From Levilactobacillus lanxiensis (GTDB taxonomy: Bacteria > Bacillota > Bacilli > Lactobacillales > Lactobacillaceae), in assembly GCF_016861655.1 (NCBI RefSeq), contig NZ_BOLN01000010.1, forward strand, positions 94,147-158,146: a stretch of DNA of 64,000 nucleotides, read 5' to 3'. Made by a program: the position numbers and the translations under genes. Positions 37,713 to 45,442 of this stretch are shown here, one piece after another. The notes under the pieces are model-generated. The model did no database searches. It saw only the letters and a program-made list of their open reading frames with translations, and was not told the DNA's origin. Numbering within the stretch: the stretch's first letter is position 1; each line of letters starts with the position of its first letter.

Positions 37713-38255
37713 TTATTCAGCGACCTTAACCAAAACGGCCTGCGTCACGTCATCATCGACGTCACGAGAAATGTGGTAACCGGCGACCTTTAATTTAGCG
37801 GCGTCATTCTTACCAGTGACCGTCTTCTTGACCGTGAACTTTTGTGTCATCGGAATGTCCGACAGCTTACCCTTAAAGTTGATGACGGTATTGTCACCCT
37901 TGGTCTTAAAGGTCGTGTTCAGGGTCCCAATCTTGTTTAAGGCGTTGTCCTGTTTGGCAGCGCTAAGTGACTTGTAGTACTTGTTAACGTTGTAGACGGT
38001 CGCCTTACCGTTAGCGTCGAAGCTGTAGGCTTCCAGACCCGAATTACTTTTGGCATTGATAGCACCATTGACGTACCAGAGTTGCTTGGAACCCGTCAAC
38101 GTGGACTTCACGTCAGCCTTTTTCGTGGTCTTGTTTTTAAAACTAGCTTGTTGGTTGCTCCCCGACTTACTGCTGGAGCTACTGCAGCCGGCCAAGCCGA
38201 TGGCAAATACAGCCAAAAGGCTCAGAGCGGCGGCAATCGTACGGGATTTCTTCAT
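37713..38255 (-). CDS. Lipoprotein of unknown function
   Basis: A 180-residue predicted lipoprotein: signal peptide MKKSRTIAAALSLLAVFAIG with lipobox LAGC (Cys24), then a Ser-rich linker. The mature domain (about 45-180) is rich in Lys, Asn and Thr and predicted to be mostly beta (KQLWYVNGAINAK, AYSFDANGKATVYNVNKYYK, TQAVLVKVAE). I do not recognise the family. It is monocistronic and divergent from the nuclease gene. Confidence 0.8.
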   Translation of the reverse strand: MKKSRTIAAALSLLAVFAIGLAGCSSSSSKSGSNQQASFKNKTTKKADVKSTLTGSKQLWYVNGAINAKSNSGLEAYSFDANGKATVYNVNKYYKSLSAAKQDNALNKIGTLNTTFKTKGDNTVINFKGKLSDIPMTQKFTVKKTVTGKNDAAKLKVAGYHISRDVDDDVTQAVLVKVAE

Positions 38256-38447
38256 ATCTCAATCACCTCATCGCAAATGATAACAGTTTTATGTTGTTCA
38301 CACAAACCGCCTACTTCTCCCCTATAGTATAGCATGGTGACACGCTAGAAAAGGGGGACGCGCAGTTAAAAAAGTGTTAAGTTGGCGTGACTGACCGTAA
38401 TAATCAATTCTTAATAATTAAAAATAGTGATTAATAGTTAATAAAGG

Positions 38448-38476
38448 AAGACAAACGTATGTTCCTTTGCTAAAAT
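38448..38476 (+). promoter_or_regulatory. Promoter of the nuclease gene
   Basis: AAGACA (38448-38453), 17 bp, TAAAAT (38471-38476). The predicted transcript start near 38483 makes the ATG at 38490 nearly leaderless and favours the ATG at 38514. Confidence 0.55.
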
Positions 38477-38513
38477 AGAGGGTAACACTATGAGAGCTGA
38501 GAGGAAGAGAAAA

Positions 38514-39338
38514 ATGAGCAAACGTTATCGGGGACGCCGCCGGGGTGGGCGCGTGTCCATTTACACCGCCATCGCGGTGATTTTGATTGGGGTCGTAGGT
38601 ACCTTGAGCAGTCAGGGCAACCCGACCGCCCGTAAAATTACCAATGTGGCCACGAGTTTAGTGGGGAGTACCAGCCATCAGGCAACGAATTCGAGCACCA
38701 CGGCCACGGCGCCCAAGCAATCGGTTGCGACGAAGGCCCTAGCGGATCAGAAATACACCGGTACGCAAATTGTGGCGGTCAACCACAATAAGCCAACGTT
38801 TACCGCGGCCCAATTGTCTACGAAGAAGGGGCCCTGGGCAACGTACGGCGAGCTGGATACCTTGAACCGGGTGACCACGGCCAATGCCCTGTTGAGCAAG
38901 AGTACGATGCCCACGGCCAAACGGCAACCGCTCAACGTCAGTCCCACTGGCTGGAAGAACAAGGAGTACACGGTCAATGGCAAGAAGGGCTACTTGTATA
39001 ACCGAAGTCATTTAATCGGGTACCAACTGACCGGGCAAAATAACAACCTGAAGAACCTGATGACCGGGACCCGTTCGCTGAACGACCCCGGCATGACCGC
39101 CTATGAAAATCCGGTGGCCAGTTACCTGAAGAGCCATCCTAGCGATTACATTCGCTACCAGGTTCAACCGGTCTTCCGGGGAAATGAGTTAGTCGCTCGC
39201 GGCGTCCACATGCAGGCCAAGTCGGTCAACAACCCCGGCGTTTCCTACAACGTCTACATCTTTAACATCCAGGCCGGCGTCAAAATCAATTACACAACCG
39301 GGACCAGCCAATACGGCGACCCGGCCAGCAGCTTTTAA
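38514..39338 (+). CDS. DNA/RNA non-specific endonuclease (EndA/NucA family)
   Basis: A 274-residue membrane-anchored nuclease. A very basic N-terminus (SKRYRGRRRGGR) and a signal anchor (about 13-32) are followed by a Ser/Thr-rich linker. The catalytic domain carries YNRSHLIGYQLTGQNNNLKNLMTGTRSLND; here the family DRGH motif reads NRSH, with His as general base and the downstream Asn as Mg ligand. Relatives degrade extracellular DNA or act in DNA uptake. The start at 38514 (AGAGGAAG upstream) is preferred over 38490. A terminator follows near 39348-39390. Confidence 0.87.
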   Translation: MSKRYRGRRRGGRVSIYTAIAVILIGVVGTLSSQGNPTARKITNVATSLVGSTSHQATNSSTTATAPKQSVATKALADQKYTGTQIVAVNHNKPTFTAAQLSTKKGPWATYGELDTLNRVTTANALLSKSTMPTAKRQPLNVSPTGWKNKEYTVNGKKGYLYNRSHLIGYQLTGQNNNLKNLMTGTRSLNDPGMTAYENPVASYLKSHPSDYIRYQVQPVFRGNELVARGVHMQAKSVNNPGVSYNVYIFNIQAGVKINYTTGTSQYGDPASSF

Positions 39339-39347
39339 AACGAAAAA

Positions 39348-39390
39348 TTAAAATCACCCAGTCCACTGATTTGTGGCTGAGTGATTTTTT
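39348..39390 (+). terminator. Nuclease gene terminator
   Basis: AAAATCACCCAG pairs imperfectly with CTGAGTGATTTTTT, followed by a T run. Confidence 0.75.
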
Positions 39391-39549
39391 GATATGAGTT
39401 GACTGGATTCAATTGTTTTTTGGGAAGGACGAAGCTATAAAACCACAGTGGTAGAACAACACTAATACGTTGAACGGGCTAAACAAGTATTGCCATGGGC
39501 ACAATGATCGTTCAAAGGACTCGACGAAAAACGAGTCAGAAAATTAATG
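39391..39549. other. Intergenic stretch before repeat E
   Basis: A small hairpin ACTCG-ACGAAAAA-CGAGT (near 39518-39535) is the only structure noticed; no gene is seen. Confidence 0.4.
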
Positions 39550-39753
39550 CGCTAACGTGAGTGACCAGAGGCGGGGCAAGGTGGCCAGCTGTGTCAGTGG
39601 TCTTAACTGAGTGAATTTCTCAGTTTTAGACCACGGGACGACCTTTGAGACCGGTTTTGGGGCTCAAAGTCGAGCTGGAAGACCGTTTCTCAGGCTGGAA
39701 GCGACCCCATAGCAGGCCACCTTGACCCCGCCAGCGGGAACGACATGTTAGCG
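39550..39753 (-). repeat. Structured 3'-UTR repeat, copy E
   Basis: A minus-strand copy with terminal CGCTAAC/GTTAGCG arms. The long stem reads GGCGGGGCAAGGTGGCC-type, paired with GGCC(T)-containing partner, different in both strands from copies C and D. The CTTTGAG/CTCAAAG hairpin is kept. The terminal hairpin is ACTGAG/CTCAGT instead of AGTAGAG/CTCTACT. It overlaps the stop codon of the 51-residue gene at 39748. Confidence 0.85.
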
Positions 39754-39903
39754 TCGGTTCATGTAGCGGTAGATGCTGTACAAAATAATGCCCGCCAACA
39801 GAATGATCCCGATGGTCGGGTTGTCCCGGAAAATCCAGTGTAAAACGCGGAAGGGGCTGGTGCCGTGTAAGCCGCCAATTAACGTGGTCAAGTGAGAAAA
39901 CAT
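39748..39903 (-). CDS. 51-residue single-helix membrane protein
   Basis: A short gene with RBS CAGGAGG 8 nt upstream of ATG 39903. The peptide starts MFSHLTTLIGGLHGTSPF, continues with a short amphipathic part, and has one strong membrane helix (TIGIILLAGIILYSIYRY) with a basic end (MNRR). It resembles small lactobacillar membrane proteins of unknown function. Its stop codon lies within the terminal arm of repeat E. Confidence 0.7.
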   Translation of the reverse strand: MFSHLTTLIGGLHGTSPFRVLHWIFRDNPTIGIILLAGIILYSIYRYMNRR

Positions 39904-40021
39904 GGAAACGCCTCCTGATCGATTTAGGATGAATTAATTGAAAAAAGTTAAGGAAAACTAAAGACATTTTGATGATTTAGCGTATCATAAAATCACAGAG
40001 AGTTAGAGGAGGGGATTACCC

Positions 40022-41479
40022 GTGAACGTGAATTACATGCTCATCCTGGAAATCATTGTGCTTGTCAACTCGACGTTGGCTTTTATAACGGTCTTCCGCG
40101 AGAAACGTGATATTGCCGCGACGTGGGCTTGGATGTTGGTGCTGGTCTTACTGCCTGTCGTCGGGTTTATCGCTTACGCCTTTATTGGGCGGAAACTGCC
40201 CAAGGGCCGGATGTTTCGACTGAAGCGACAAGTCGCGGTTCAGTTAGAGGAACGGCTCAATCAGCAACGTGAAGAAATTGGCGACAAAATTATGCCGGCT
40301 GACCAAATTAGTCACTCGGTCATCAACATGGTTAATATGTTTATGGAGACCGACCACGCCTTCTTAGCCCGAAAGAACCGGGTGCGGGTGATTACGGATG
40401 GTCACGACCTGTTCCATCTCATGATGGAGGACATTGAGCGGGCCCACTCCAGTATTCACATTGAATTTTACACCTTTTATAACGATAAGATTGGAAATGA
40501 CATCCTGGACCTGTTGGTAAAAAAGGCCCAGGACGGCGTCGAGGTTCGCGTGATCTATGATCCATGGGGGTCGATGGGCACCTGGAAACGGTTCTTCAAG
40601 CCGTTGATCGACGCTGGTGGCCACGTGGAGGCCTTCCTGGGCACGCGTTCGGCCGTGATCGACTTCCGGCTGAACTTCCGTGATCACCGGAAAATCGTGA
40701 CGATTGACGGCCAGGTCGGGTACGTCGGGGGCTTTAACATCGGTGACCAGTACCTTGGTCGCAAGGAAAAGTTTGGCTACTGGCGCGACACCCATTTACG
40801 CATCGTGGGCTCCGGGGTCTTCTCCCTGCAAGCACGCTTCATGCTGGACTGGAACGCCACCGACCGCGACCATCCGTTCAAGGACGACCGCATCGAGCAC
40901 AAATATTTCCCACTGACCAAGGTTAAGGGGGAAACCAGTTTGCAGATTGTCTCTAGTGGGCCGGATTCCGACCTGCAACAGATTAAGATGGGGTACATGC
41001 GGCTAATTCAGACGGCGGAGAAGCGCCTGTGGATTCAGACGCCGTACCTGATTCCGGACGACAGTGTCTTGGACTCCCTGCGGATTGCGGCCATGGCCGG
41101 CGTTGACGTGCGAATCATGATTCCGGACAAGCCGGACCACGCCTTCGTTTACCGGGCAACGCAGTACTATGCCCGCCAACTCGCCGATGATGGCGTGAAG
41201 ATCTACTTCTACCACAACGGGTTCATCCACGCCAAGACCATGGTTGTCGACGGCCGGATTGCCTCTGTGGGCTCGGCCAACATGGATTACCGGAGTTTTA
41301 AATTGAATTTCGAAATCAACGCGTTTATTTACGACCCAGCCGTCGCCACGCAGTTGGAAGAGATTTACGAGGCTGACATGCGGCACAGTGAGCTGATTAC
41401 GCCCGAAAAATTCAAGCAGCAGTCGGCCTACCTGCGCTTTAAGCAGACGGCTTCACGGCTGTTATCACCAATTTTATAA
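40022..41479 (+). CDS. cls: Cardiolipin synthase
   Basis: A 485-residue membrane phospholipase D-type enzyme that condenses two phosphatidylglycerols into cardiolipin. Two N-terminal helices (about 4-24 and 35-55) precede two HKD motifs: HRKIVTIDG near residue 222 and HAKTMVVDG near 403. The length is typical. The start is GTG with AGAGGAGGGG upstream. It is a single gene with a terminator at 41488-41519. Confidence 0.96.
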   Translation: MNVNYMLILEIIVLVNSTLAFITVFREKRDIAATWAWMLVLVLLPVVGFIAYAFIGRKLPKGRMFRLKRQVAVQLEERLNQQREEIGDKIMPADQISHSVINMVNMFMETDHAFLARKNRVRVITDGHDLFHLMMEDIERAHSSIHIEFYTFYNDKIGNDILDLLVKKAQDGVEVRVIYDPWGSMGTWKRFFKPLIDAGGHVEAFLGTRSAVIDFRLNFRDHRKIVTIDGQVGYVGGFNIGDQYLGRKEKFGYWRDTHLRIVGSGVFSLQARFMLDWNATDRDHPFKDDRIEHKYFPLTKVKGETSLQIVSSGPDSDLQQIKMGYMRLIQTAEKRLWIQTPYLIPDDSVLDSLRIAAMAGVDVRIMIPDKPDHAFVYRATQYYARQLADDGVKIYFYHNGFIHAKTMVVDGRIASVGSANMDYRSFKLNFEINAFIYDPAVATQLEEIYEADMRHSELITPEKFKQQSAYLRFKQTASRLLSPIL

Positions 41480-41487
41480 ACAATCAG

Positions 41488-41519
41488 AACGGCTTACGCA
41501 ACTTGGTGAGCCGTTTTTG
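41488..41519 (+). terminator. cls terminator
   Basis: AACGGCTTAC and GTGAGCCGTT pair around GCAACTTG, followed by TTTG. Confidence 0.85.
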
Positions 41520-41565
41520 TATGGGCGCAAATAGGAACAACTTATTCCAGGTAAAGCCAAGTTGG

Positions 41566-41622
41566 TTGCTTTCGACAACTAAGTTGCTATAATGAATGTA
41601 TGATAGTAAACCGCTTTCATTT
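41566..41622 (+). promoter_or_regulatory. Promoter and near-cre site of the araC-type regulator
   Basis: TTGCTT (41566-41571), 16 bp, TATAAT (41588-41593). Downstream, GTAAACCGCTTTCATTT (41606-41622) on the reverse strand is one base off the CcpA cre consensus, so catabolite repression of the regulator is possible. Confidence 0.6.
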
Positions 41623-41659
41623 TTAAGGGGTTGACCGTTAGCGAAAGGGGGAGCTGGGG

Positions 41660-42565
41660 ATGAAGCCATTTATACCCATTCCGGTTGTTGATTCAAGCCT
41701 ATATTTATTTGGAGGTCACCAGCGAACCGTTCCTGGTGGTTGGCAGTTTTTTGAACAGAAACACCAAGCTTTTGAGTTGATGTGTGTTGTAGATGGCCGT
41801 CAGACCACGACCATCAAGGATTTAGGCGCCTATGATTATGGATCTGGGGATGTCATGATTATTTCACCGGGAACACTCCATACGAACCAAAATTCCAGTC
41901 AAGATGCAGAAATGACCTATATTTGTTTTCACTTCAGCATTGAGAGCCTCGAATTGAAGTCAGAATTGTTGCGTAACATTGTAAATGCTGTGATTCCAGC
42001 AGACCAGCCACTGGCGCAAGCTGCGATGACAGCGGCAACGACCATTGTGGCGGCCAGTGCAGATCGGACCCTGAACAAGGAACAGGCCAATCTTAAGATT
42101 CAGATTGCGGTATTGACCTTCTTCTACGCGATTTCGGCGAACTTACAAAGTCGGCCATCAAAAGAGGCGGCCAAGTATAGTGAGAGTGAGGCGAAGACCA
42201 GTCGGCTGATTGCCTCACTGATTAAGAAAAACATTTCGCAGCAGGAAATCCCGTCATTTTCGTTTGAAACAATTTGTCAGCAGGTAGGAGTTAGTAGCGG
42301 CTATGGTCACCGGACGTTCAAGAAGGTCTATGGGGTCACGCCCCTGCATTATATTGAAGGGCAGAAATACAATCGGGCGAAACGCCTACTGGGCTCGCCT
42401 GATCATTCAATTGAGTGTGTCGCCTACCAGATGGGAGCCAGTAGTATATCCAATTTTAGTAAGCAATTTAAAAAGTGGTCTGGCATCACACCCAGCCGTT
42501 ATCAGCACCAATTGAAGCAAAAGCGTCGGGTCCGAACGGTTAAGGACAGTGGCTATTTTGAATAA
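41660..42565 (+). CDS. AraC-family transcriptional regulator
   Basis: A 301-residue regulator with an N-terminal cupin-like sensor (residues 1-140; HQAFELMCVVDGRQTTTIKDLG, SGDVMIISPGTLHTNQNSS) and a C-terminal double helix-turn-helix (about 195-290; FETICQQVGVSSGYGHRTFKKVYGVTPLHYI and VAYQMGASSISNFSKQFKKWSGITPSRYQ). It is the first gene of the arabinoxylan locus and probably an activator that responds to arabinose or xylose oligosaccharides. AAAGGGGGAGCTGGGG precedes the ATG, and a terminator follows. Confidence 0.9.
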   Translation: MKPFIPIPVVDSSLYLFGGHQRTVPGGWQFFEQKHQAFELMCVVDGRQTTTIKDLGAYDYGSGDVMIISPGTLHTNQNSSQDAEMTYICFHFSIESLELKSELLRNIVNAVIPADQPLAQAAMTAATTIVAASADRTLNKEQANLKIQIAVLTFFYAISANLQSRPSKEAAKYSESEAKTSRLIASLIKKNISQQEIPSFSFETICQQVGVSSGYGHRTFKKVYGVTPLHYIEGQKYNRAKRLLGSPDHSIECVAYQMGASSISNFSKQFKKWSGITPSRYQHQLKQKRRVRTVKDSGYFE

Positions 42566-42587
42566 GTTTGGTTAGAAAAAGACAACT

Positions 42588-42617
42588 AACCCCGTCAAAT
42601 GTTGATTTGGCGGGGTT
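42588..42617 (+). terminator. Terminator of the araC-type gene
   Basis: AACCCCG (42588-42594) and CGGGGTT (42611-42617) with a TCAAA/TTTG extension, followed by TTATTTT. Confidence 0.85.
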
Positions 42618-42639
42618 TTATTTTGCCTTATAGGTCATA

Positions 42640-42697
42640 ATTTAACTAAAAACAGTCATGAACGAAGATGGTCAGTATTTGTGAAAACGAATACAAT
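42640..42697 (+). promoter_or_regulatory. Promoter-like segment with cre site, similar to that of the xylosidase gene
   Basis: The cre site TGTGAAAACGAATACAAT (42680-42697) matches WWTGNAARCGNWWWCAWW except at the second base. The preceding 40 bp align with the segment before the xylosidase gene at 52603 (shared TAAAAA-AG-ATGAA-GAAGAT pattern). No intact plus-strand gene follows. Confidence 0.65.
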
Positions 42698-42801
42698 TCA
42701 AATTGTAAGTTAGCTAACAGAAAATGGTGGCTCGTCGGCCAACGAGGCCATCGCCAAAATTGTGGTAACGTATTTGCCAATTTGAAAGGGGGGATTTGCA
42801 C

Positions 42802-42873
42802 TTGGCTTCCAAAACACAGGCGACTGCCACAGAGGTTCAGGCACCGAAAGACGTTTGGTTTCTCCGCACCTGA
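42802..42873 (+). pseudogene. 5' remnant of a lost gene behind the cre promoter
   Basis: After the cre promoter and a strong GAAAGGGGGG ribosome-binding site, TTG 42802 opens a 23-codon frame (ASKTQATATEVQAPKDVWFL) that ends 1 bp before the regulator's stop codon. Its Gln/Ala/Pro-Lys composition recalls the N-terminus of the GPH transporter at 45443. It may therefore be the start of a deleted transporter or enzyme gene. This is an inference. Confidence 0.35.
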
Positions 42874-42874
42874 G

Positions 42875-43783
42875 TTAGTCGCTCTTAATCTTTTCCTGGT
42901 AGTAGGTTCGGAAGCTAATATCCTGATTATAATTACCAAAATGTTTGCCAAAGATTGTGCAGCCGCCGCAGTGTTCAGCGGTTTTTGGCACGGAGAACCG
43001 TAGCGTCCAGTTGTCACGCTTGGCATCGATATCTGAAATGGTTACATCGGAGAAATGGTGACCATCGATAAATGTACCATACTCAGAGATTCGAATCGTT
43101 TTTAGTAAACCATATTGATTCATATCGCTGTAGACCCATTCAGGCGTGAATTTCCCCCGAACGTCGGAGAAGTCACCAGGGCTAGTCCAGGTTCCCAGTG
43201 TCTTGCCCGCCAAGGAAAGGGTAATATCGGATAACCAATTGTTATTTGAGAACGGAAATTCTGAACTCAGCTCAACGTTAAATTCAATCATCTTGATCTG
43301 TTGGTCGGGGGCCAGATAGTTGGGTACCGTGTACTCAACGAAGCCGTTGGAGAACCACAGCATCCCAGCATCGGTTCGTTCAGGGTTCATAAAGTATTTG
43401 GGATTGTCGACCTTGCCAATGAAACCAGTTTGTCCAGCTAGGCCACACGTTGGGGCAACTTGGTAATGGGTGTATTGCCCAATGGGAATATTGAATTCGT
43501 ATTTTTCATAGGGGACGTAAAGCTGTTGAGGAAAATGAATGGTAATGTTGTCGACCGTTAAGATGGAAATTCGCTGATTCCCGTGTTTTTCGGTGCGAAT
43601 AATATGTGCAGCTTCTAACTTGTTCAAATGCATGATGGTGATGGTACTGCTGAGGCCTACAGCCGTCGCAATTTCCTTCACGTTCATCTTTGATTTTGAC
43701 AGTAAATTGATGATTTCTAGTCTAACCGGATTATCTAACGCCGAGAACGCCGGCAATGAATTATTTGTAAGTGATAAATCCAT
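42875..43783 (-). CDS. ArsR-type winged-helix regulator with large C-terminal domain
   Basis: A 302-residue protein. Residues 8-80 are an ArsR-like winged helix (FSALDNPVRLEIINLLSKSKMNVKEIATAVGLSSTITIMHLNKLEAAHIIRTE). The remaining 220 residues form a mostly beta domain unlike classical ArsR sensors, with PTCGLAGQTGFIGKVDNPKYFMNPERTDAGMLWFSNGF and a Cys pair CGGC near the end. This architecture occurs in regulators next to glycosidase genes. It is divergent from the arabinofuranosidase gene and a likely repressor of it. RBS TTAGGAGATG lies upstream. Confidence 0.78.
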   Translation of the reverse strand: MDLSLTNNSLPAFSALDNPVRLEIINLLSKSKMNVKEIATAVGLSSTITIMHLNKLEAAHIIRTEKHGNQRISILTVDNITIHFPQQLYVPYEKYEFNIPIGQYTHYQVAPTCGLAGQTGFIGKVDNPKYFMNPERTDAGMLWFSNGFVEYTVPNYLAPDQQIKMIEFNVELSSEFPFSNNNWLSDITLSLAGKTLGTWTSPGDFSDVRGKFTPEWVYSDMNQYGLLKTIRISEYGTFIDGHHFSDVTISDIDAKRDNWTLRFSVPKTAEHCGGCTIFGKHFGNYNQDISFRTYYQEKIKSD

Positions 43784-43992
43784 GAATACATCTCCTAAGT
43801 AGTCTATATGTTACTAATCCATCTTACCGATAGTTCAATTATACCCCCTTGATAACGAAAATGATTAGTAGATTCAAATAAAGTTAAACAATCAACAAAA
43901 ATGATATTGACTTCGACTTTGCAAGCGCTAACATAGGGTTGTGCACAGGAATACAAGATATCTTAACTATTACTTATTTGGAGAGTGAGCCT
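43784..43992. promoter_or_regulatory. Divergent control region of the arabinoxylan locus, with perfect cre
   Basis: Plus strand: TTGACT (43907-43912), 16 bp, TAACAT (43929-43934). The cre site TTTGCAAGCGCTAACATA (43918-43935) matches the consensus fully and overlaps the -10, the arrangement expected for CcpA repression. Minus strand: TATAAT complement at 43838-43843. The inverted pair ACTAATC (43813-43819)/GATTAGT (43863-43869) brackets the minus-strand promoter and is a candidate operator. Confidence 0.8.
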
Positions 43993-45426
43993 ATGAAGGC
44001 GAAAGTTACGGATGAGTCAAATGACAAGATTCTGATTAGTAAGTATTTACAAGGACAATTTGCAGAGCATTTGGGGCATGGGATTTACGATGGTATCTGG
44101 GTTGGCAAGGACAGCCCAATTGAAAATGTCAATGGACTGCGGAGTGACGTGGTCAATGCGCTGAAAGACTTACATATTCCAGTGCTACGTTGGCCCGGCG
44201 GTAGCTACGCTGATGAGTACCATTGGGAAAATGGGATTGGGCCAGTCGATCAGCGGCCAAAGACCATCAACCATAGTTGGGGTGCCGTTGTGGAAGACAA
44301 CTCCTTCGGGACGGACGAGTTCTTTGAACTTTGCCGACAACTTGGGTGTGAGGCCTACATCAACATTAACTTGGGTAGTGGGACCGTCAAGGAAATGGTT
44401 GATTGGATCGAATACATGACAGCCGATGGCGATTCTTACTTCGCTAACTTACGGCGGCAAAATGGTCACGCAGCGCCTTACAAGATTAAGTTCTTGGGAT
44501 TAGGGAACGAAGCTTGGATGGGCGGCGGCTTTATGAGCGCTGAGTACTACTCAGACGTTTACCGGCGCTTCCAGACCTATGTTTCAGAATATAACGGTCC
44601 AATGTACAAGGTTGCCAGTGGTCCTAGCGATGACGATTATGCCTGGACCAAGGAAGTTACTGAACGCGCTGAACCCTTTATGGATGGCTTAGCCTTACAC
44701 CATTACGCCTTAACCAATGGGTGGAACGACAAGGGTGATGCGGTCGACTTTAACGCTGAAGATTGGACGAGCCTATTGAACAGTGCCCGTCAAATTGACG
44801 ACATGATCTCACGGCACCTGGAATTGATGCCAAAGTCCACGGACTTAGTTGTGGATGAATGGGGGACTTGGTTCCAGCCGTTGAAGGGCACGAACCCCGC
44901 CTTCCTGATTCAACAAAACACGATGCGGGATGCCGCTGTTGCTGCCACGTCACTGAACATCTTTAACAAGTATGCCGGCCGGATTAAGATGGCGAACATT
45001 GCGCAGATGATCAATGTTTTGCAGAGCATGGTGATGACCGAGGGCGACAAGATTATTTTGACGCCAACCTACTACGTCTTCAAGATGTACCAGTTACATC
45101 AAGATGCGCGGTTATTACAAGCGTTCCATGAAATGAACAATGACTTAAACTACACCGTTTCAGAAAAGGATAATAACTACATCGTTTCTGTATGTAATGT
45201 TAATCCTGATAAAGCACACGAGTTAACCCTGACCTTGCCTAAAGCAATTGGCGACATCACCTACACGAAGTGCTTGAACCCAGCTGAAATGAATGCGCAC
45301 AACGATCTTGATCATCCAGATGCCGTTGTCGACAAGGATTACGCAGACTACACGGTCACGGGTAATGAACTCAAGATGAACTTGGATCCACGAGAAATTG
45401 TGACGATGAAACTTCCTATCAAATAG
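43993..45426 (+). CDS. abfA: Alpha-L-arabinofuranosidase, GH51
   Basis: A 477-residue intracellular GH51 enzyme that releases arabinose from arabinoxylan oligosaccharides. The acid/base is Glu173 (FLGLGNEAW), the nucleophile is Glu289 (LVVDEWGTWF), and the (beta/alpha)8 barrel is followed by a C-terminal beta domain (NNYIVSVCNVNPDKAHELTL). The start ATG 43993 has GGAGAG upstream. It heads the catabolic operon (abfA, transporter, GH43, two esterases). Confidence 0.94.
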   Translation: MKAKVTDESNDKILISKYLQGQFAEHLGHGIYDGIWVGKDSPIENVNGLRSDVVNALKDLHIPVLRWPGGSYADEYHWENGIGPVDQRPKTINHSWGAVVEDNSFGTDEFFELCRQLGCEAYININLGSGTVKEMVDWIEYMTADGDSYFANLRRQNGHAAPYKIKFLGLGNEAWMGGGFMSAEYYSDVYRRFQTYVSEYNGPMYKVASGPSDDDYAWTKEVTERAEPFMDGLALHHYALTNGWNDKGDAVDFNAEDWTSLLNSARQIDDMISRHLELMPKSTDLVVDEWGTWFQPLKGTNPAFLIQQNTMRDAAVAATSLNIFNKYAGRIKMANIAQMINVLQSMVMTEGDKIILTPTYYVFKMYQLHQDARLLQAFHEMNNDLNYTVSEKDNNYIVSVCNVNPDKAHELTLTLPKAIGDITYTKCLNPAEMNAHNDLDHPDAVVDKDYADYTVTGNELKMNLDPREIVTMKLPIK

Positions 45427-45442
45427 AGTGGGGGAAAATCTT

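Noticed and set aside
42668..43003. Plus-strand frame of about 110 codons across the cre segment and regulator end
   Set aside because: No RBS, atypical composition, and it overlaps the real minus-strand regulator gene.
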